64,000 nucleotides of DNA from positions 1 through 64,000 of IMG/VR virus record IMGVR_UViG_3300035670_000159. One strand, 5' to 3'. Both the position numbers and the translations under genes were made by a program. Source of the stretch: a virus. Shown here one piece after another: positions 45,971 through 56,000 of the stretch; position 1 is the first letter of the stretch; each line of letters opens with the position of its first letter. The notes beneath the pieces were generated by a model. It searched no databases, had not been told where the DNA came from, and worked only from the letters and a program-made list of their open reading frames with translations.

Positions 45971-46494
45971 ACCGGCCACTCTAAAGGGGGAAGTAGAGGT
46001 TCAATATCTGAAAAGCCTGTGGGAGCTTCTCTTTGCCCTGCTTGGACTTCTTCAAGAATCTGATACAAAGCAGCCCAAGTAGCATCTCGGAGATTTACGG
46101 CGACTTGCCCCTCAGCAGCGAACTTTGGAATGTTGCTTGTTGCGTAAGTACAAGCGGAGAGGATTCCGTCATAATTACGAGTGCGAGCGAACTCGTCCAG
46201 TCGCTGTTGAGTGGCGTCCACGATGGACTGCTGCAACGCCTGCGCTGCTGCGGCTTGGTTGGCTTTGACTTCTTCAGTAGGCAGGGGGTACACCTCCCAC
46301 TGCTGCACACCACCCACAGGGGCAGCCTCGCGCACGGCGTGAGTGGCCGGGTTGTACTGCGGGGTTGGTGCTGGCACGTAGCTGCTCACCTCGGGTGTGT
46401 CGATCTGCCCGTCTGCCGGGAAGCTCTTGCTCGGAAACAGCTTGCGCACCTGGTCGAACGTCAGGCCGAACTGGTTTTGTGCTTGGTAATACAT
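45967..46494 (-). CDS. tail fibre assembly-like protein
   Basis: 175 residues. N-terminal part MYYQAQNQFGLTFDQVRKLF; C-terminal DUF4376-like region with LDEFARTRNYDGILSACTYA and TWAALYQILEEVQAGQREAP. Similar C-terminal words occur in the gene at 48902-49468, so they are paralogues. The N-terminal two thirds are encoded by G+C-rich DNA, the last ~40 codons by AT-rich DNA, so the gene looks recombinant. Likely chaperone for a tail fibre or the propeller protein. Confidence 0.65.
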   Translation of the reverse strand: MYYQAQNQFGLTFDQVRKLFPSKSFPADGQIDTPEVSSYVPAPTPQYNPATHAVREAAPVGGVQQWEVYPLPTEEVKANQAAAAQALQQSIVDATQQRLDEFARTRNYDGILSACTYATSNIPKFAAEGQVAVNLRDATWAALYQILEEVQAGQREAPTGFSDIEPLLPPLEWPV

Positions 46495-47534
46495 CAGATT
46501 GGTCCTTCAAAAGCGCGGGGGTAAAAGGCGACTCCATTGCCAGCGCCCGTAGGCAAAGTTGCAGGATCAGCCAGCTTGGTAAAAGTGTCTCCGCTTCGCT
46601 TGTAGATGGTCAGGTATGGCGATGCGAGGTGAGCCACCGTCATGTAGGTGCCGTCTGCGCTGAAGGCGACTCCGTAGCCATTGTTTGTAGGCAAAGCGGC
46701 AGGGTTAGCCAGCTTGGTAAAAGTGTTTTCGCTTCGCTTGTAGATGGAGACGAATGGCGTTGTGCTGTGAGACACCGCCATGTAGGCGCCGTCTGCGCTG
46801 AAGGCGACTCCACTGCCAGCGTCCGTAGGCAAAGTTGCAGGATCAGCCAACTTAGTGAAGGTGTCTCCGCTGCGCTTGTAGATGGTCAGGTATGGCGATG
46901 TGGTGTGAGCCACAGCCATGTAGGTGCCGTCAGCAGAAAAGGCGACTCCACGGCTATTGCCCGCAGGCAGCGTTGCAGGATCAGCCAGCTTCGTAAAAGT
47001 GTTTTCGCTGCGCTTGTAGATGGTGACAAATGGAGATGTGGCGTGCGCCACAGCCATGTAGGTTCCGTCTGCGCTGAAGGCGACTCCACGGCTATGGCCC
47101 GCAGGCAGCGTTGCAGGATCAGCCAGCTTGGTAAAAGTGTCTCCGCTTCGCTTGTAGATGGTCAGGTATGGCGATGTGGTGTGAGCCACAGCCATGTAGG
47201 CGCCGTCTGCGCTGAAGGCGACTCCGTAGCCAGCGCCCGTAGGCAGTGTTGCCGGGTCACTCAACTTGGTAAAAGTGTTTTCGCTGCGCTTGTAGATGGT
47301 CAGGTATGGCGATGTGGCGTGAGACACAGCCATGTAGGTTCCGTCTGCGCTGAAGGCTACTCCGTAGCCATTGTTTGTAGGCAAAGCGGCAGGGTTAGCC
47401 AGCTTGGTGAAGTCGTCAACATCTTGCCCGTAGATCGTCGCAAATGGAGATGTGTTGTGAGCCACCGCAAGATACTTCTCAAAAGCCACTGCACTTGCCG
47501 CCGCAGCCCGTCTTAGTTTGTGCGCCAGCATCAC
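46494..47534 (-). CDS. seven-bladed beta-propeller tail protein
   Basis: 346 residues made almost only of repeats of 46 residues: VAFSADGTYMAVAHATSPYL followed by TIYKRSENTFTKLADPATLP. Six full copies plus an N-terminal degenerate one give seven blades; the leftover VAF strand at the end would close the ring. Blades 2-7 alternate RSENTF and RSGDTF. The pattern resembles WD40/PQQ-type propellers. Flanked by tail fibre and fibre chaperone genes and G+C-rich, it is probably a receptor-binding module gained by transfer. Confidence 0.8.
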   Translation of the reverse strand: MMLAHKLRRAAAASAVAFEKYLAVAHNTSPFATIYGQDVDDFTKLANPAALPTNNGYGVAFSADGTYMAVSHATSPYLTIYKRSENTFTKLSDPATLPTGAGYGVAFSADGAYMAVAHTTSPYLTIYKRSGDTFTKLADPATLPAGHSRGVAFSADGTYMAVAHATSPFVTIYKRSENTFTKLADPATLPAGNSRGVAFSADGTYMAVAHTTSPYLTIYKRSGDTFTKLADPATLPTDAGSGVAFSADGAYMAVSHSTTPFVSIYKRSENTFTKLANPAALPTNNGYGVAFSADGTYMTVAHLASPYLTIYKRSGDTFTKLADPATLPTGAGNGVAFYPRAFEGPI

Positions 47535-48505
47535 GCATCCCCCGCCAGCCAGCCGTAGATCGTGCTTCCGACCTTCACCAGCTCAATGACCGTGTAGCCA
47601 GTCGTCAGCAGGGTTGGTGCAGTGCCGCCACCCGTCTTCCACGTAATGGACATGGACGCCCAGTTGATCGTGTAGGCGCTGCCGTCGTCCACCATCAGCG
47701 TCATGCTCTGCCCGCTGGCCCATGTGCCCGCCGTGGGCGTGGAGTTGCCCGAAAGCACCCATGTCTGGATGCTGCCGTTGGCGGGCGACAAGGCGGGTGC
47801 GGTGCCGGTGACAGCGAAGACTTCTTCGGTGTAACCATCGTTGAGAACGGCACCTGTAATTACTGCAGATGTTAAAGTTTTATTAGTTAGTGTTTCAACT
47901 CCGGTAATAGTGGCGTACCCTGAAGTAGCATGATTACCCCATCCATATGCTGTATCCCAGTCAGACTGTTTCGCCGTTGTTGGAATAGAATACCCTGCTG
48001 TATAAGTAACAGCAAGAGTTCCAGACGTTGTGATTGGAGAATTTGATACAGTTAACCCAGTAGGTACACTTAACCCAACACTGCTTACAGAACCAGCACC
48101 ATCAGCCCCGTTATACACAGTAAAGGTGCTTGTAGTAGAATCGGTATATGTTATAGTGTAGGTATCTGTAGTACCCGCAGCACCTGTGCCAGAAGTTCTA
48201 GTAATAGATACAATGCCTCTACCATTGACCCCATCAACACCGTCTGTCCCGTTGGTAACTGTAAACGTCTGTGTTGTACTGTCGTTAAATGTAATTGTAT
48301 AAGTGTCAACTAAGCCTACCGTGCTTGTTTTCACTACGCTACTGATGCTTTTTCCTGCTGGGCCTGCTGGCCCTTGTAACCCCATCTCACTAAGAAGCAC
48401 ATCTAACTGAACACCTTCAGTGATTTCCAAAGTTTGTAAGTTACTACCGTCCTGTAGAGTAACTAAGTATTCGGTAGTACTTATTTCAATTTGTTCAATA
48501 CTCAT
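47531..48505 (-). CDS. tail fibre protein with collagen-like linker
   Basis: 324 residues. N-terminal beta domain, then MGLQGPAGPAGKSISS (collagen-like), two copies of a D-TYTITxxDSTTxTFTVxNG module, and NGTDGVDGVNGRG. The C-terminal ~95 residues (from EEVFAVTGTAPALS) are encoded by G+C-rich DNA and the rest by AT-rich DNA, so the tip was probably exchanged. Overlaps the propeller gene by four bases. Confidence 0.75.
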   Translation of the reverse strand: MSIEQIEISTTEYLVTLQDGSNLQTLEITEGVQLDVLLSEMGLQGPAGPAGKSISSVVKTSTVGLVDTYTITFNDSTTQTFTVTNGTDGVDGVNGRGIVSITRTSGTGAAGTTDTYTITYTDSTTSTFTVYNGADGAGSVSSVGLSVPTGLTVSNSPITTSGTLAVTYTAGYSIPTTAKQSDWDTAYGWGNHATSGYATITGVETLTNKTLTSAVITGAVLNDGYTEEVFAVTGTAPALSPANGSIQTWVLSGNSTPTAGTWASGQSMTLMVDDGSAYTINWASMSITWKTGGGTAPTLLTTGYTVIELVKVGSTIYGWLAGDA

Positions 48506-48512
48506 TTAACCC

Positions 48513-48899
48513 TCAATCTTCTTTAGTTACTTCTCTGAACACCTTGACAGTTCCATATACAACAGGGATGATTCTTCCGTCTGGTTGTTCAATCTCTAAA
48601 TCCCACTGGTATTGACTCTCTGGCGAATCTTCCGTATCTCCGACTTGAAGTAAAGCAGTATCGGCAGCAAGAAATTCAAAAGAAAATTTGCCAGTTGGGC
48701 CGTCTACAATCAAGCAAGTCGCAGTACAACCTGTAGTTTTACGAGTAAAAGGAGTCTTACGAATCTGAGCACGTACTATATATCCTGTAATATTTACAGG
48801 AGAGCCTGCTGAGTCTTTAAGAGTCCCCACGATAGGGCCAAAGGTTGCCCCTTGGCGAATCGTAAGATTTAGCTCTTTACCTTTGTTAATGATTTCCAT
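48513..48899 (-). CDS. tail/baseplate accessory protein, paralogue 1
   Basis: 128 residues. NLTIRQGATFGPIVGTLKDS, IVRAQIRKTPFTRK and GTVKVFREVTKED align by eye with the gene at 51138-51527 (LLIRQGATLGPF, FRAEIRRKPEA, KAQVFREVTKVD). Immunoglobulin- or BppU-like beta domain. Start ATG at 48899. Confidence 0.65.
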   Translation of the reverse strand: MEIINKGKELNLTIRQGATFGPIVGTLKDSAGSPVNITGYIVRAQIRKTPFTRKTTGCTATCLIVDGPTGKFSFEFLAADTALLQVGDTEDSPESQYQWDLEIEQPDGRIIPVVYGTVKVFREVTKED

Positions 48900-48901
48900 A
48901 A

Positions 48902-49468
48902 TCAGTTCCACTCCAAAATAGGCAGTTCGCTTTCAATGTCAGAGAAATCCATTGGAACTTCAATTTCTTGATTTTGAACTTTATCTAAAATACCGAAAAG
49001 TGCATACCACATTTGGTCGCGCTTCTCTAAGCAAATCTCTGCTTCTTGTTTAAACTGAGGAATACTACTTTGCAAATACCCTATGGCTGATTTAATATCA
49101 TCATATCCGCGACTTCTAGCAAAGTCATCTAGGAGTTTTTGTGCAGTTTCAATAAAGGACTTCTTCTGTTGTTCTAGAAAAACTGCAGTATTTTCTGCAA
49201 TCTTTTCCGGAGGCAGATTACCAACCTTATAACTACGATAAAAATAAGGGCCTTGGGAGGATTGCTTTTGCTCTACAACCCACGTTAAAACTTGAGTAAG
49301 TTTATCGTAGCTAGGGGATTCTGTTTCTACGAGAGGGAACCAACCCAGTACGCTAATATCCGCTTTTTCAGGGATACTTGCATTAGGATGATACCCGCGA
49401 ATAGTCTCAATATCAGCAATCTCTTGTTTTACTGGATTCCAGTAATAAATAGTTAATTCTGTTGTCAT
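48902..49468 (-). CDS. tail fibre assembly-like protein, paralogue
   Basis: 188 residues. C-terminal LDDFARSRGYDDIKSAIGYL, MWYALFGILDKVQNQEIEV, ending DFSDIESELPILEWN, parallel to the gene at 45967. The N-terminal part (YYWNPVKQEIADIETIRGYH) differs. Encoded by AT-rich DNA throughout, so it is probably the resident copy. Confidence 0.65.
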   Translation of the reverse strand: MTTELTIYYWNPVKQEIADIETIRGYHPNASIPEKADISVLGWFPLVETESPSYDKLTQVLTWVVEQKQSSQGPYFYRSYKVGNLPPEKIAENTAVFLEQQKKSFIETAQKLLDDFARSRGYDDIKSAIGYLQSSIPQFKQEAEICLEKRDQMWYALFGILDKVQNQEIEVPMDFSDIESELPILEWN

Positions 49469-50547
49469 ACGTGGTTTCCAAAAAATAGACTAGAAGTAGG
49501 TTTTGTAAAATTGTCAAAATACCACTGCCAATTATTACCAGCATTAGTTGAGTTATAACTAATCCAAGTATTATCTGGGTAAGGCTGCATGTCTTTTACG
49601 TTCATATAATTGGTAGAGACAACTCCTCCTCCATTTTTACGAATAGAGGCCCTTACTCCCTCTACAGAGCTACGGACACTGATCGTTGTACTAGAATCTC
49701 CAGATATGTCTATAGAGTCAACCGAGAAATTAGCTGTCGGTTCTACTTGTAAAGTAAACGGTAAAGAACTTGCAGCCCTGTTTAATGTTGTCACTGTAGA
49801 CGATCCTCCGATTTTGAAGGTTCTATTACTTACAGCCGGAGAGATTTCTAGAAAGTCTATGGTGGAGTCAGTTAAAGAATATCCGCTGTCCCCTAACTGA
49901 CCAGTCAGGAAAACCTTGTTTCCTGAAAAGCTACGGAAGTTAATTTTACCTTGTGCTGCAGGAAAAGAACCCACTAGATATAGATTCTTATCCGCCCCTG
50001 TTAGTGATGCCATTGATACCGCTGCATGAGCGCCTGTAGCCGGGCCTGTAAGACTGGCTACTTTAGTATTTGCACCCAATCTAACCAAAACACCGGCCTC
50101 AAGAGACAACTTTTCTACATAACTTGTTGTCACAGGAAGAGTAAGACTTAGGTCAATCCCTGCCTTGACATTAATCTTTCTCCACAATGACGTTGAACTT
50201 AGTGTAGCATTAATACCAGCAGCAGAATCCCCAAAAATTTGAAGAGTGCCAGAATAATTTGTGAAAGTTATAGTTCCAACGATGGTTAGTTCATTCCCAT
50301 AGCAGCGTAAATCTGAACTTCCTTCAAAAGCCATTGGGTCTGTTCGATTGAAAAAGAAGTCGTTGAAATTAACCGCGCCGTCAATTGTGACAACTGAACC
50401 AGATGCACCGGAGTTATTGTCAAAGAATACCCTATCGGATGACCCCGGTGCGCTAACACCCGGTGGGCCTCCAGAGGATGTTGACCAATTAGCCGTGCTT
50501 GTGCTGTTCCAAGTCCCGCTACCACCAACCCAGTATTTATCTGCCAT
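49465..50547 (-). CDS. tail fibre/adhesin-like protein
   Basis: 360 residues, low charge, rich in Ser, Thr, Gly and Asn. MADKYWVGGSGTWNSTSTAN opens with a short motif seen at the start of many phage and bacterial surface proteins (W-V-G-G-x-G-T-W); beta-helix-like rest. Overlaps the following chaperone-like gene by four bases. Probable receptor-binding or decoration protein. Confidence 0.65.
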   Translation of the reverse strand: MADKYWVGGSGTWNSTSTANWSTSSGGPPGVSAPGSSDRVFFDNNSGASGSVVTIDGAVNFNDFFFNRTDPMAFEGSSDLRCYGNELTIVGTITFTNYSGTLQIFGDSAAGINATLSSTSLWRKINVKAGIDLSLTLPVTTSYVEKLSLEAGVLVRLGANTKVASLTGPATGAHAAVSMASLTGADKNLYLVGSFPAAQGKINFRSFSGNKVFLTGQLGDSGYSLTDSTIDFLEISPAVSNRTFKIGGSSTVTTLNRAASSLPFTLQVEPTANFSVDSIDISGDSSTTISVRSSVEGVRASIRKNGGGVVSTNYMNVKDMQPYPDNTWISYNSTNAGNNWQWYFDNFTKPTSSLFFGNHV

Positions 50548-50558
50548 TGAAAACTCCT

Positions 50559-51137
50559 TTAGACAGCATTACTACCCATTGCCCAATAGTTTGTGCCATC
50601 ATACCAAAAGTTAATGATAGCACCTTTGTTTGCAAGAGCAGTCCAAGTGAAAAGTAACCATTTTACAGTAGCAGGCCATACGAAAGTCTGTGCTGTACTT
50701 GTACCATCTGACTCAATACGGAGTTGCAAGTGACAAGGGCCTGGGGGTGCTGTGAATGTATAAGTAATAGACCCCGTAGGCTCTACTTGCCTGTAGTTTT
50801 GCGCGGCACTCCAGTCCACAGAGATGGCTCCTGAAGGATTGTTCAGAACACCCTCTCCAGTAAAAGAAAGGGTCTTTACGTTTGTCAAAGCAGCATTAGC
50901 AAGGTTAGTGCTTAGAACAGGGATGTCACCTGAACCCATCAGGCTCACGCCGCCTACCGTCTTAATGTTTGTACCAGATACAAGAGAGGGCTGGACTCCG
51001 GTTAAAGTATTGTCGGAGTAAGAGATTGTCTTGTTAGTCAGGGTTACAGTATTGTCGGCTGTAATATTACCCGGTATACCTTCATTTACATAAAGTTGAA
51101 TTTGATTTGTATCTTCATTAATAATCAAAGTAGTCAT
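50559..51137 (-). CDS. tail fibre C-terminal-like protein
   Basis: 192 residues. NTVTLTNKTISYSDNTLTGV, TNIKTVGGVSLMGSGDIPV and IINFWYDGTNYWAMGS, a pattern typical of phage tail fibre ends. Its stop abuts the next gene upstream start. Receptor-facing role inferred. Confidence 0.7.
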   Translation of the reverse strand: MTTLIINEDTNQIQLYVNEGIPGNITADNTVTLTNKTISYSDNTLTGVQPSLVSGTNIKTVGGVSLMGSGDIPVLSTNLANAALTNVKTLSFTGEGVLNNPSGAISVDWSAAQNYRQVEPTGSITYTFTAPPGPCHLQLRIESDGTSTAQTFVWPATVKWLLFTWTALANKGAIINFWYDGTNYWAMGSNAV

Positions 51138-51527
51138 TTAATCCACCTTTGTAACTTCACGGAATACTTGAGCTTTTCCGTACAATAAAGGAAGAACCCT
51201 GCCATCAGACAGTTCCACTTCCATGTCCCACACGTACTGTGATTCAGCGTCTGCTTCAGAATCACCAGCTACGAGAACTGTTGTACTATCTGCATCTACG
51301 CTCCAGTTGACAACACCCTCAAGAGGTGTTGCAATATCAAACGTAAACGTAACCCCAGCCAATGCAGGGGCTTCTGGTTTTCTACGAATTTCTGCACGAA
51401 AAACAGCAGACGTAAGATTCACATCTAATCCATCCGCTGTCATTACCTTCATGTTGAAAGGGCCAAGTGTAGCCCCTTGTCTAATTAGCAGATCAAGTTC
51501 TGCCCCTTTTGTGCCTAGTTGTGGCAT
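51138..51527 (-). CDS. tail/baseplate accessory protein, paralogue 2
   Basis: 129 residues. MPQLGTKGAELDLLIRQGAT opens like the gene at 48513; shares RRKPEAPALAG, SQYVWDMEVELSDGRVLPLL and VFREVTKVD with it. Each copy lies next to a fibre gene, suggesting duplicated fibre cassettes. Confidence 0.65.
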   Translation of the reverse strand: MPQLGTKGAELDLLIRQGATLGPFNMKVMTADGLDVNLTSAVFRAEIRRKPEAPALAGVTFTFDIATPLEGVVNWSVDADSTTVLVAGDSEADAESQYVWDMEVELSDGRVLPLLYGKAQVFREVTKVD

Positions 51528-51542
51528 ATAATCTCCTATTTA

Positions 51543-53081
51543 TTAAACGACTAAACCTTGAACTTCGATATCAAGCATTGAGTATGTGGGGTAACTGATA
51601 ACAATGTTGAAATCTTTAAAAGCACCAAAGATAATTGAACCGTTGGAATACTCAGCAGCATCCGTTCCAATCCATGCTGTTGGTTCTGCTAATACACTTT
51701 GAAGTGTTTCGACAACCCTGTTATAATCTTTGTTCTCTACATAAACACTACAGCTCATGGTTTTACTGAAACCTCGCTTTACAAAGGTTGTTACACCGAA
51801 CTCATTAGTCTCCTTCTTGGAGTAGTCAATGATTCCAGTACGAATTCCATAAGCGGTTTTTCCAAGATTTTGCAATTTACCAAACAGCAGTTCTCCGATG
51901 CTTACTTTTAACGATGGTTCAATGACTTGTCCTGAAAACATATCCACTCCGTTATGAAGGCGTAGTGACACGGTACAACTGTAAACAGATAGAACAAAAT
52001 ACCTACTCAAGAACTCATAAATATCGTCCACTACGCCGGTATTGGCTAAAGAACCTGAGTAGGTATCTCCTTTTACTACTTTTGTAAATACTCCTGCGCT
52101 AGTTGATACAGACACAACTAGTTCAGCAACTTTTGCGGAGACTTCTACAATTGCAGCAGAGTCAAAGAATGTTCCGAAAGAACCTGGGACTTCCTCTAGA
52201 AAATCTGTAGGGTCATCTATCTTTGTAGTGTAAGAAAAATAAGCACCTAAAGAACCTTGTTCAATAACAGATGTTGAGTTTTCTTTTCTGTCAATAAGAG
52301 CTACACTATTAATGCTTTGAACTTTAACCCAAGCAGTACTTGATACAGAGGGTGCGTTCCCTATATTACTGTCAGATGTACTTGACCATCGGAAGAAATC
52401 CTTGGTGACAATATCCCCTGAAGAATACGTAACTGTCCCGTCCCACGCAGAGTACGGCTCCGTAAAAGTTGACCAAATCAGTCCACTAGAAGTTACTTCA
52501 TCTGCTGCACGTACTGCTGGGCTAGAGGTTGTAGGTATCCAAGATGTAGGTCTTGTCATACGAGTCAATACAACTTCGTCAGTCTCTGCACCTGACCCTA
52601 TAGTGAAGATGGGAACACCTTCAAGATTCGCGGCATACACTTGTCCAGTGACTACAACATCCAAAATACTTGCTCGGGTAGGGAAGGTTTTATAGGCGGG
52701 CTTGCCGTCTGTATTATTCCTTCCAGTTAATGAGTAAGAAAACCCCCCGCCTGTTACCGTTACACTTCCTGTTCCATAGAAAGACAGTGTAAGATAAGCA
52801 GGCCCGCCGTCAATCGCAACAGTCTGAGATAGTACGTTTATCGGCGTGCCACTCCCAGGGGTAAGATTACTTGCAGTATTTCGTAAGTAGTTCACCCTAG
52901 ACGGTTCAATCAACACGCCATTTAAAGTAGACATTCCCGACGAGTCCATGAAGTAATCAAAACGAAGTTCATTAGAACCTACTATTTTAAAAATACCATC
53001 AGTCCCTCTAGTGCTTGCAATTGAAGCTCTTGAGTAAGTAATTGGATTTAAATTGAGCGGTTGCGGTAAAATAATATCCAT
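51543..53081 (-). CDS. tail tip structural protein
   Basis: 512 residues. LNPITYSRASIASTRGTDGI, GVLIEPSRVNYLRNTASNL is a module found in phage tail and fibre proteins (x-R-x-S-x-A-T...GVLIEPSRTN). Beta-rich, Ser/Thr-rich. Situated directly after the tape measure, where distal tail proteins lie. Confidence 0.7.
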   Translation of the reverse strand: MDIILPQPLNLNPITYSRASIASTRGTDGIFKIVGSNELRFDYFMDSSGMSTLNGVLIEPSRVNYLRNTASNLTPGSGTPINVLSQTVAIDGGPAYLTLSFYGTGSVTVTGGGFSYSLTGRNNTDGKPAYKTFPTRASILDVVVTGQVYAANLEGVPIFTIGSGAETDEVVLTRMTRPTSWIPTTSSPAVRAADEVTSSGLIWSTFTEPYSAWDGTVTYSSGDIVTKDFFRWSSTSDSNIGNAPSVSSTAWVKVQSINSVALIDRKENSTSVIEQGSLGAYFSYTTKIDDPTDFLEEVPGSFGTFFDSAAIVEVSAKVAELVVSVSTSAGVFTKVVKGDTYSGSLANTGVVDDIYEFLSRYFVLSVYSCTVSLRLHNGVDMFSGQVIEPSLKVSIGELLFGKLQNLGKTAYGIRTGIIDYSKKETNEFGVTTFVKRGFSKTMSCSVYVENKDYNRVVETLQSVLAEPTAWIGTDAAEYSNGSIIFGAFKDFNIVISYPTYSMLDIEVQGLVV

Positions 53082-53084
53082 AAG

Positions 53085-56000
53085 TTATCCTTCATTTCTT
53101 GTAGCAAGTGCATCTCCTTCTGGCGTTACACGTTCTAAAATTTTCGCTGTCTTAGCATTATGTGCAACATCAGCACGGACTTCAGCGCGGAGCATCGTCA
53201 GTTCAGTAACCACAGCACTCAGAAGGTCAGCAAGACCTGAAGAACCTGCTGCATTAGCAGAAGATACCGACGAGACTACAGGTGCGCTTAATGCCGGAGT
53301 ACCCATTAAGGAACTGGTTCCGCTGAAGGTTGCACCACTTGCTTTCGCGGTATTGTAGGATTGCTCTAGACTATTAGCCAGCACAGACCGCTGATAAGCA
53401 TACTGCACTGCACTTGTAGCTGTGTTCTTGTAGTACTCATCAAGTAGTTTAGACGTGTCACCAAGAGAATTAAAGGCATTAGCGTCTCCACCACGAGCGA
53501 GAGTAGTTAACCTATCAAACTCAGCAATCAGTGCTTGAGGGCTGTTACCTGAAGTATCAGTATAACCACGTAAACGATTGATTTCATCAACGATGGAAGA
53601 GCTAAGTTTTTCGACACTCTCAGCAGCATCTTCCAGCGCCTTGATCTGTGCGCGTAGGGCTGTGTTGTAGTCGTAGACTGCAATCTCAGCTTCTGTAAAC
53701 CCTTGGGTATCTAATGCACGTTGTGCTGCATTAGCACCAGCGGTATCACCTTTAGCACGAAGCAGTTCAATCTCTAGGTTCGCGGTGTCTTCCTTGAGAC
53801 TCTTCATTGTCTCGGAAAAAGTATTGAATAACTCATTCAGAGGATTCTGCAGAGCCATCAAGTTCTTGAACATCTCCCTACCAGCTTCTGTAGTCAAGTC
53901 TTGACTTTCTACGATTTGCCTGAAAGCATCTCTAGTAGATGGAAGTTCAAGATTGTACTCACCGAAAGCCTTAGTCAACTGACGAACCATCGTTTCTTGT
54001 TTTTCAGCTTCCGTATAGAAGTTCTGATAGTAAGACGAGGCACTAGCTGTAAATGTTTCAAGATTACCGAACAAGTCCACTAGCTTGCTAGCCATATCAC
54101 CGCCGACAAGACTTGCGTCATACAAGGTGTAACCTAGAGTATCAAAAGCTGTGTTAACAGAAGACAAGCTACCTGCAAGTCTAGTAAGGGTGTCAATTGC
54201 TTTTTCGCCTTCTCTTGCAAAAGGACTAGCAGTATAAGAAACTTCTTCAACAACTCTTGTTATATTTTCAAAAGACGTTCCTTCTCCACTTCCTGATATC
54301 GACTCAATGACATCAGTTACTTCTTTGGTAGTTTTGCTCCATGTGCCTAAGATTTGCTCTGCCATTTCATTATTGGCAGTAGCAAGAGCTTCTTGAATCT
54401 TACCTTGAATTTCTTCTTCTTGGAGTCCTTGAAAACTGATCTTAAAAGTTGTACTGAAATCTTTTAGTTTATCTGTATTTAATCCTAGAACAGTACCTAG
54501 TGTACCTACCTGAGTAATCATTTGCGTGAAAGCAGTGCCCAGCGTCTTAGCCAGGGCTGCATCCATTTCACTCGTCTTAGTCTTATCAGAACGGAACCAC
54601 CCACCTTTGTAGAATTGGTAAGATTCTCCTGAGAAGCCGCCTTGAGTTCCAAACGTCCCTTGAATCCCGGAGTCTGCTAGTTTACGTCCAAACGCACGAT
54701 TAACCACCCCCCCAATAACACCTGCAATTGGGCCTAAAAAGGCGCTGGAAACACCAGCCAACACGTTAACAGTATTCCCTCCTGTGGTGTAACCCCCAGA
54801 AATAGCAGAACTAATCCCATAGCCAGCCAGACCAGAACCAATCATCCCCGCCGCTGTTCCAATATTCTGACCCAACGATGTTAGTTGACCTCCTTCGGGA
54901 ACGTAGGCAGAAGGATTGTTACCGACGATAGCAGTAGAGTTAGACAAGCCTAAAGATTGCCCAACAGAACTACCGGCAAACTTAGAGAAAGCATTTGAAA
55001 TTCCAGTTGCTATTCCTCCGTTTAATGCACTAAAGCCATTTGAAATAACGCCAAAAACATTCCCTCCTCCGTTAGACGTACTACTACTACCAGAGGAACC
55101 AAACCCAAGAGCACCTGCAACAGTACCCATAATTGGATTAATGAAAGCGTCAATAGAAAGAGTGATTCTCTTGCGTAACTCGGTTTTTAGATAGTCCTTG
55201 ATCTTACTAGAACCAGCCTTACCACCATCGAACAATGCAGCCGTAATACTTTCAGAGACGGTGGACTTAATCTTCTTGAATTCGGCATCGTAATCTTCCG
55301 CAGCCTGTACAGCTACTTCGCGGTTGATTGCCTTTTCTTGTTCTGCTGCATCCTTACGGGCTTGAACTTGAGCATCAATCAAATACCGATAGTCGCTCTC
55401 TGGTAAACCCTTCTTTTTAGCCTTATCAATATCTGCTTCAATGTCTCGCAATTGCTTTGCAAGTTTGATACGAACGTCAGCAATCTTATTAGCACGATTG
55501 TACTCAGTAGAAAGAGCCTTCTGTTCTTCAGTCGTTTTACCGAGCAAAGAAATTCTATAATCCAAGGATTCATTTTCTTTGAGTGTCGCTGCTTGAGATG
55601 CAATACTATCTTCGTTGAACTTACGTGCAGCGGAATTAACATCCTCAAGAGCCTTCTCGTAATCTTTCCAAGCTGGAGTAGCCACGAAGATAGCACGAGT
55701 TAGTTCTTCGATTTCCTCCCTAGACTTACCTAGCAAGGCTGCGTCTTTCTCCATGTTAGCCATGTCAGTGTAATACTGCCGACCAATACCGGAGGATTTA
55801 CCTAGTAGTCTAAGCAGGCGCTCTTCAGCATCAGACTGTGCGTTTGTAAGTGCAATCTGTTGTTCTTTGCCTGCGTTAGCAGCCATTGTGCTAAGATATG
55901 CTTCTTGTTGAACTTTCGATAGTTTCAGAAATCGTGGATCGTTAACAGCTTCAAGAAGTTTTACTTGCGATGCTGTTAAAGACTTGGTAGCATCTTCCGC

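Noticed and set aside
46365-47516. Long rightward frame of 383 codons opposite the propeller gene
   Set aside because: It mirrors the 138-base repeats of the leftward propeller gene and G+C-rich DNA, has no ribosome-binding site and opposes all neighbours.
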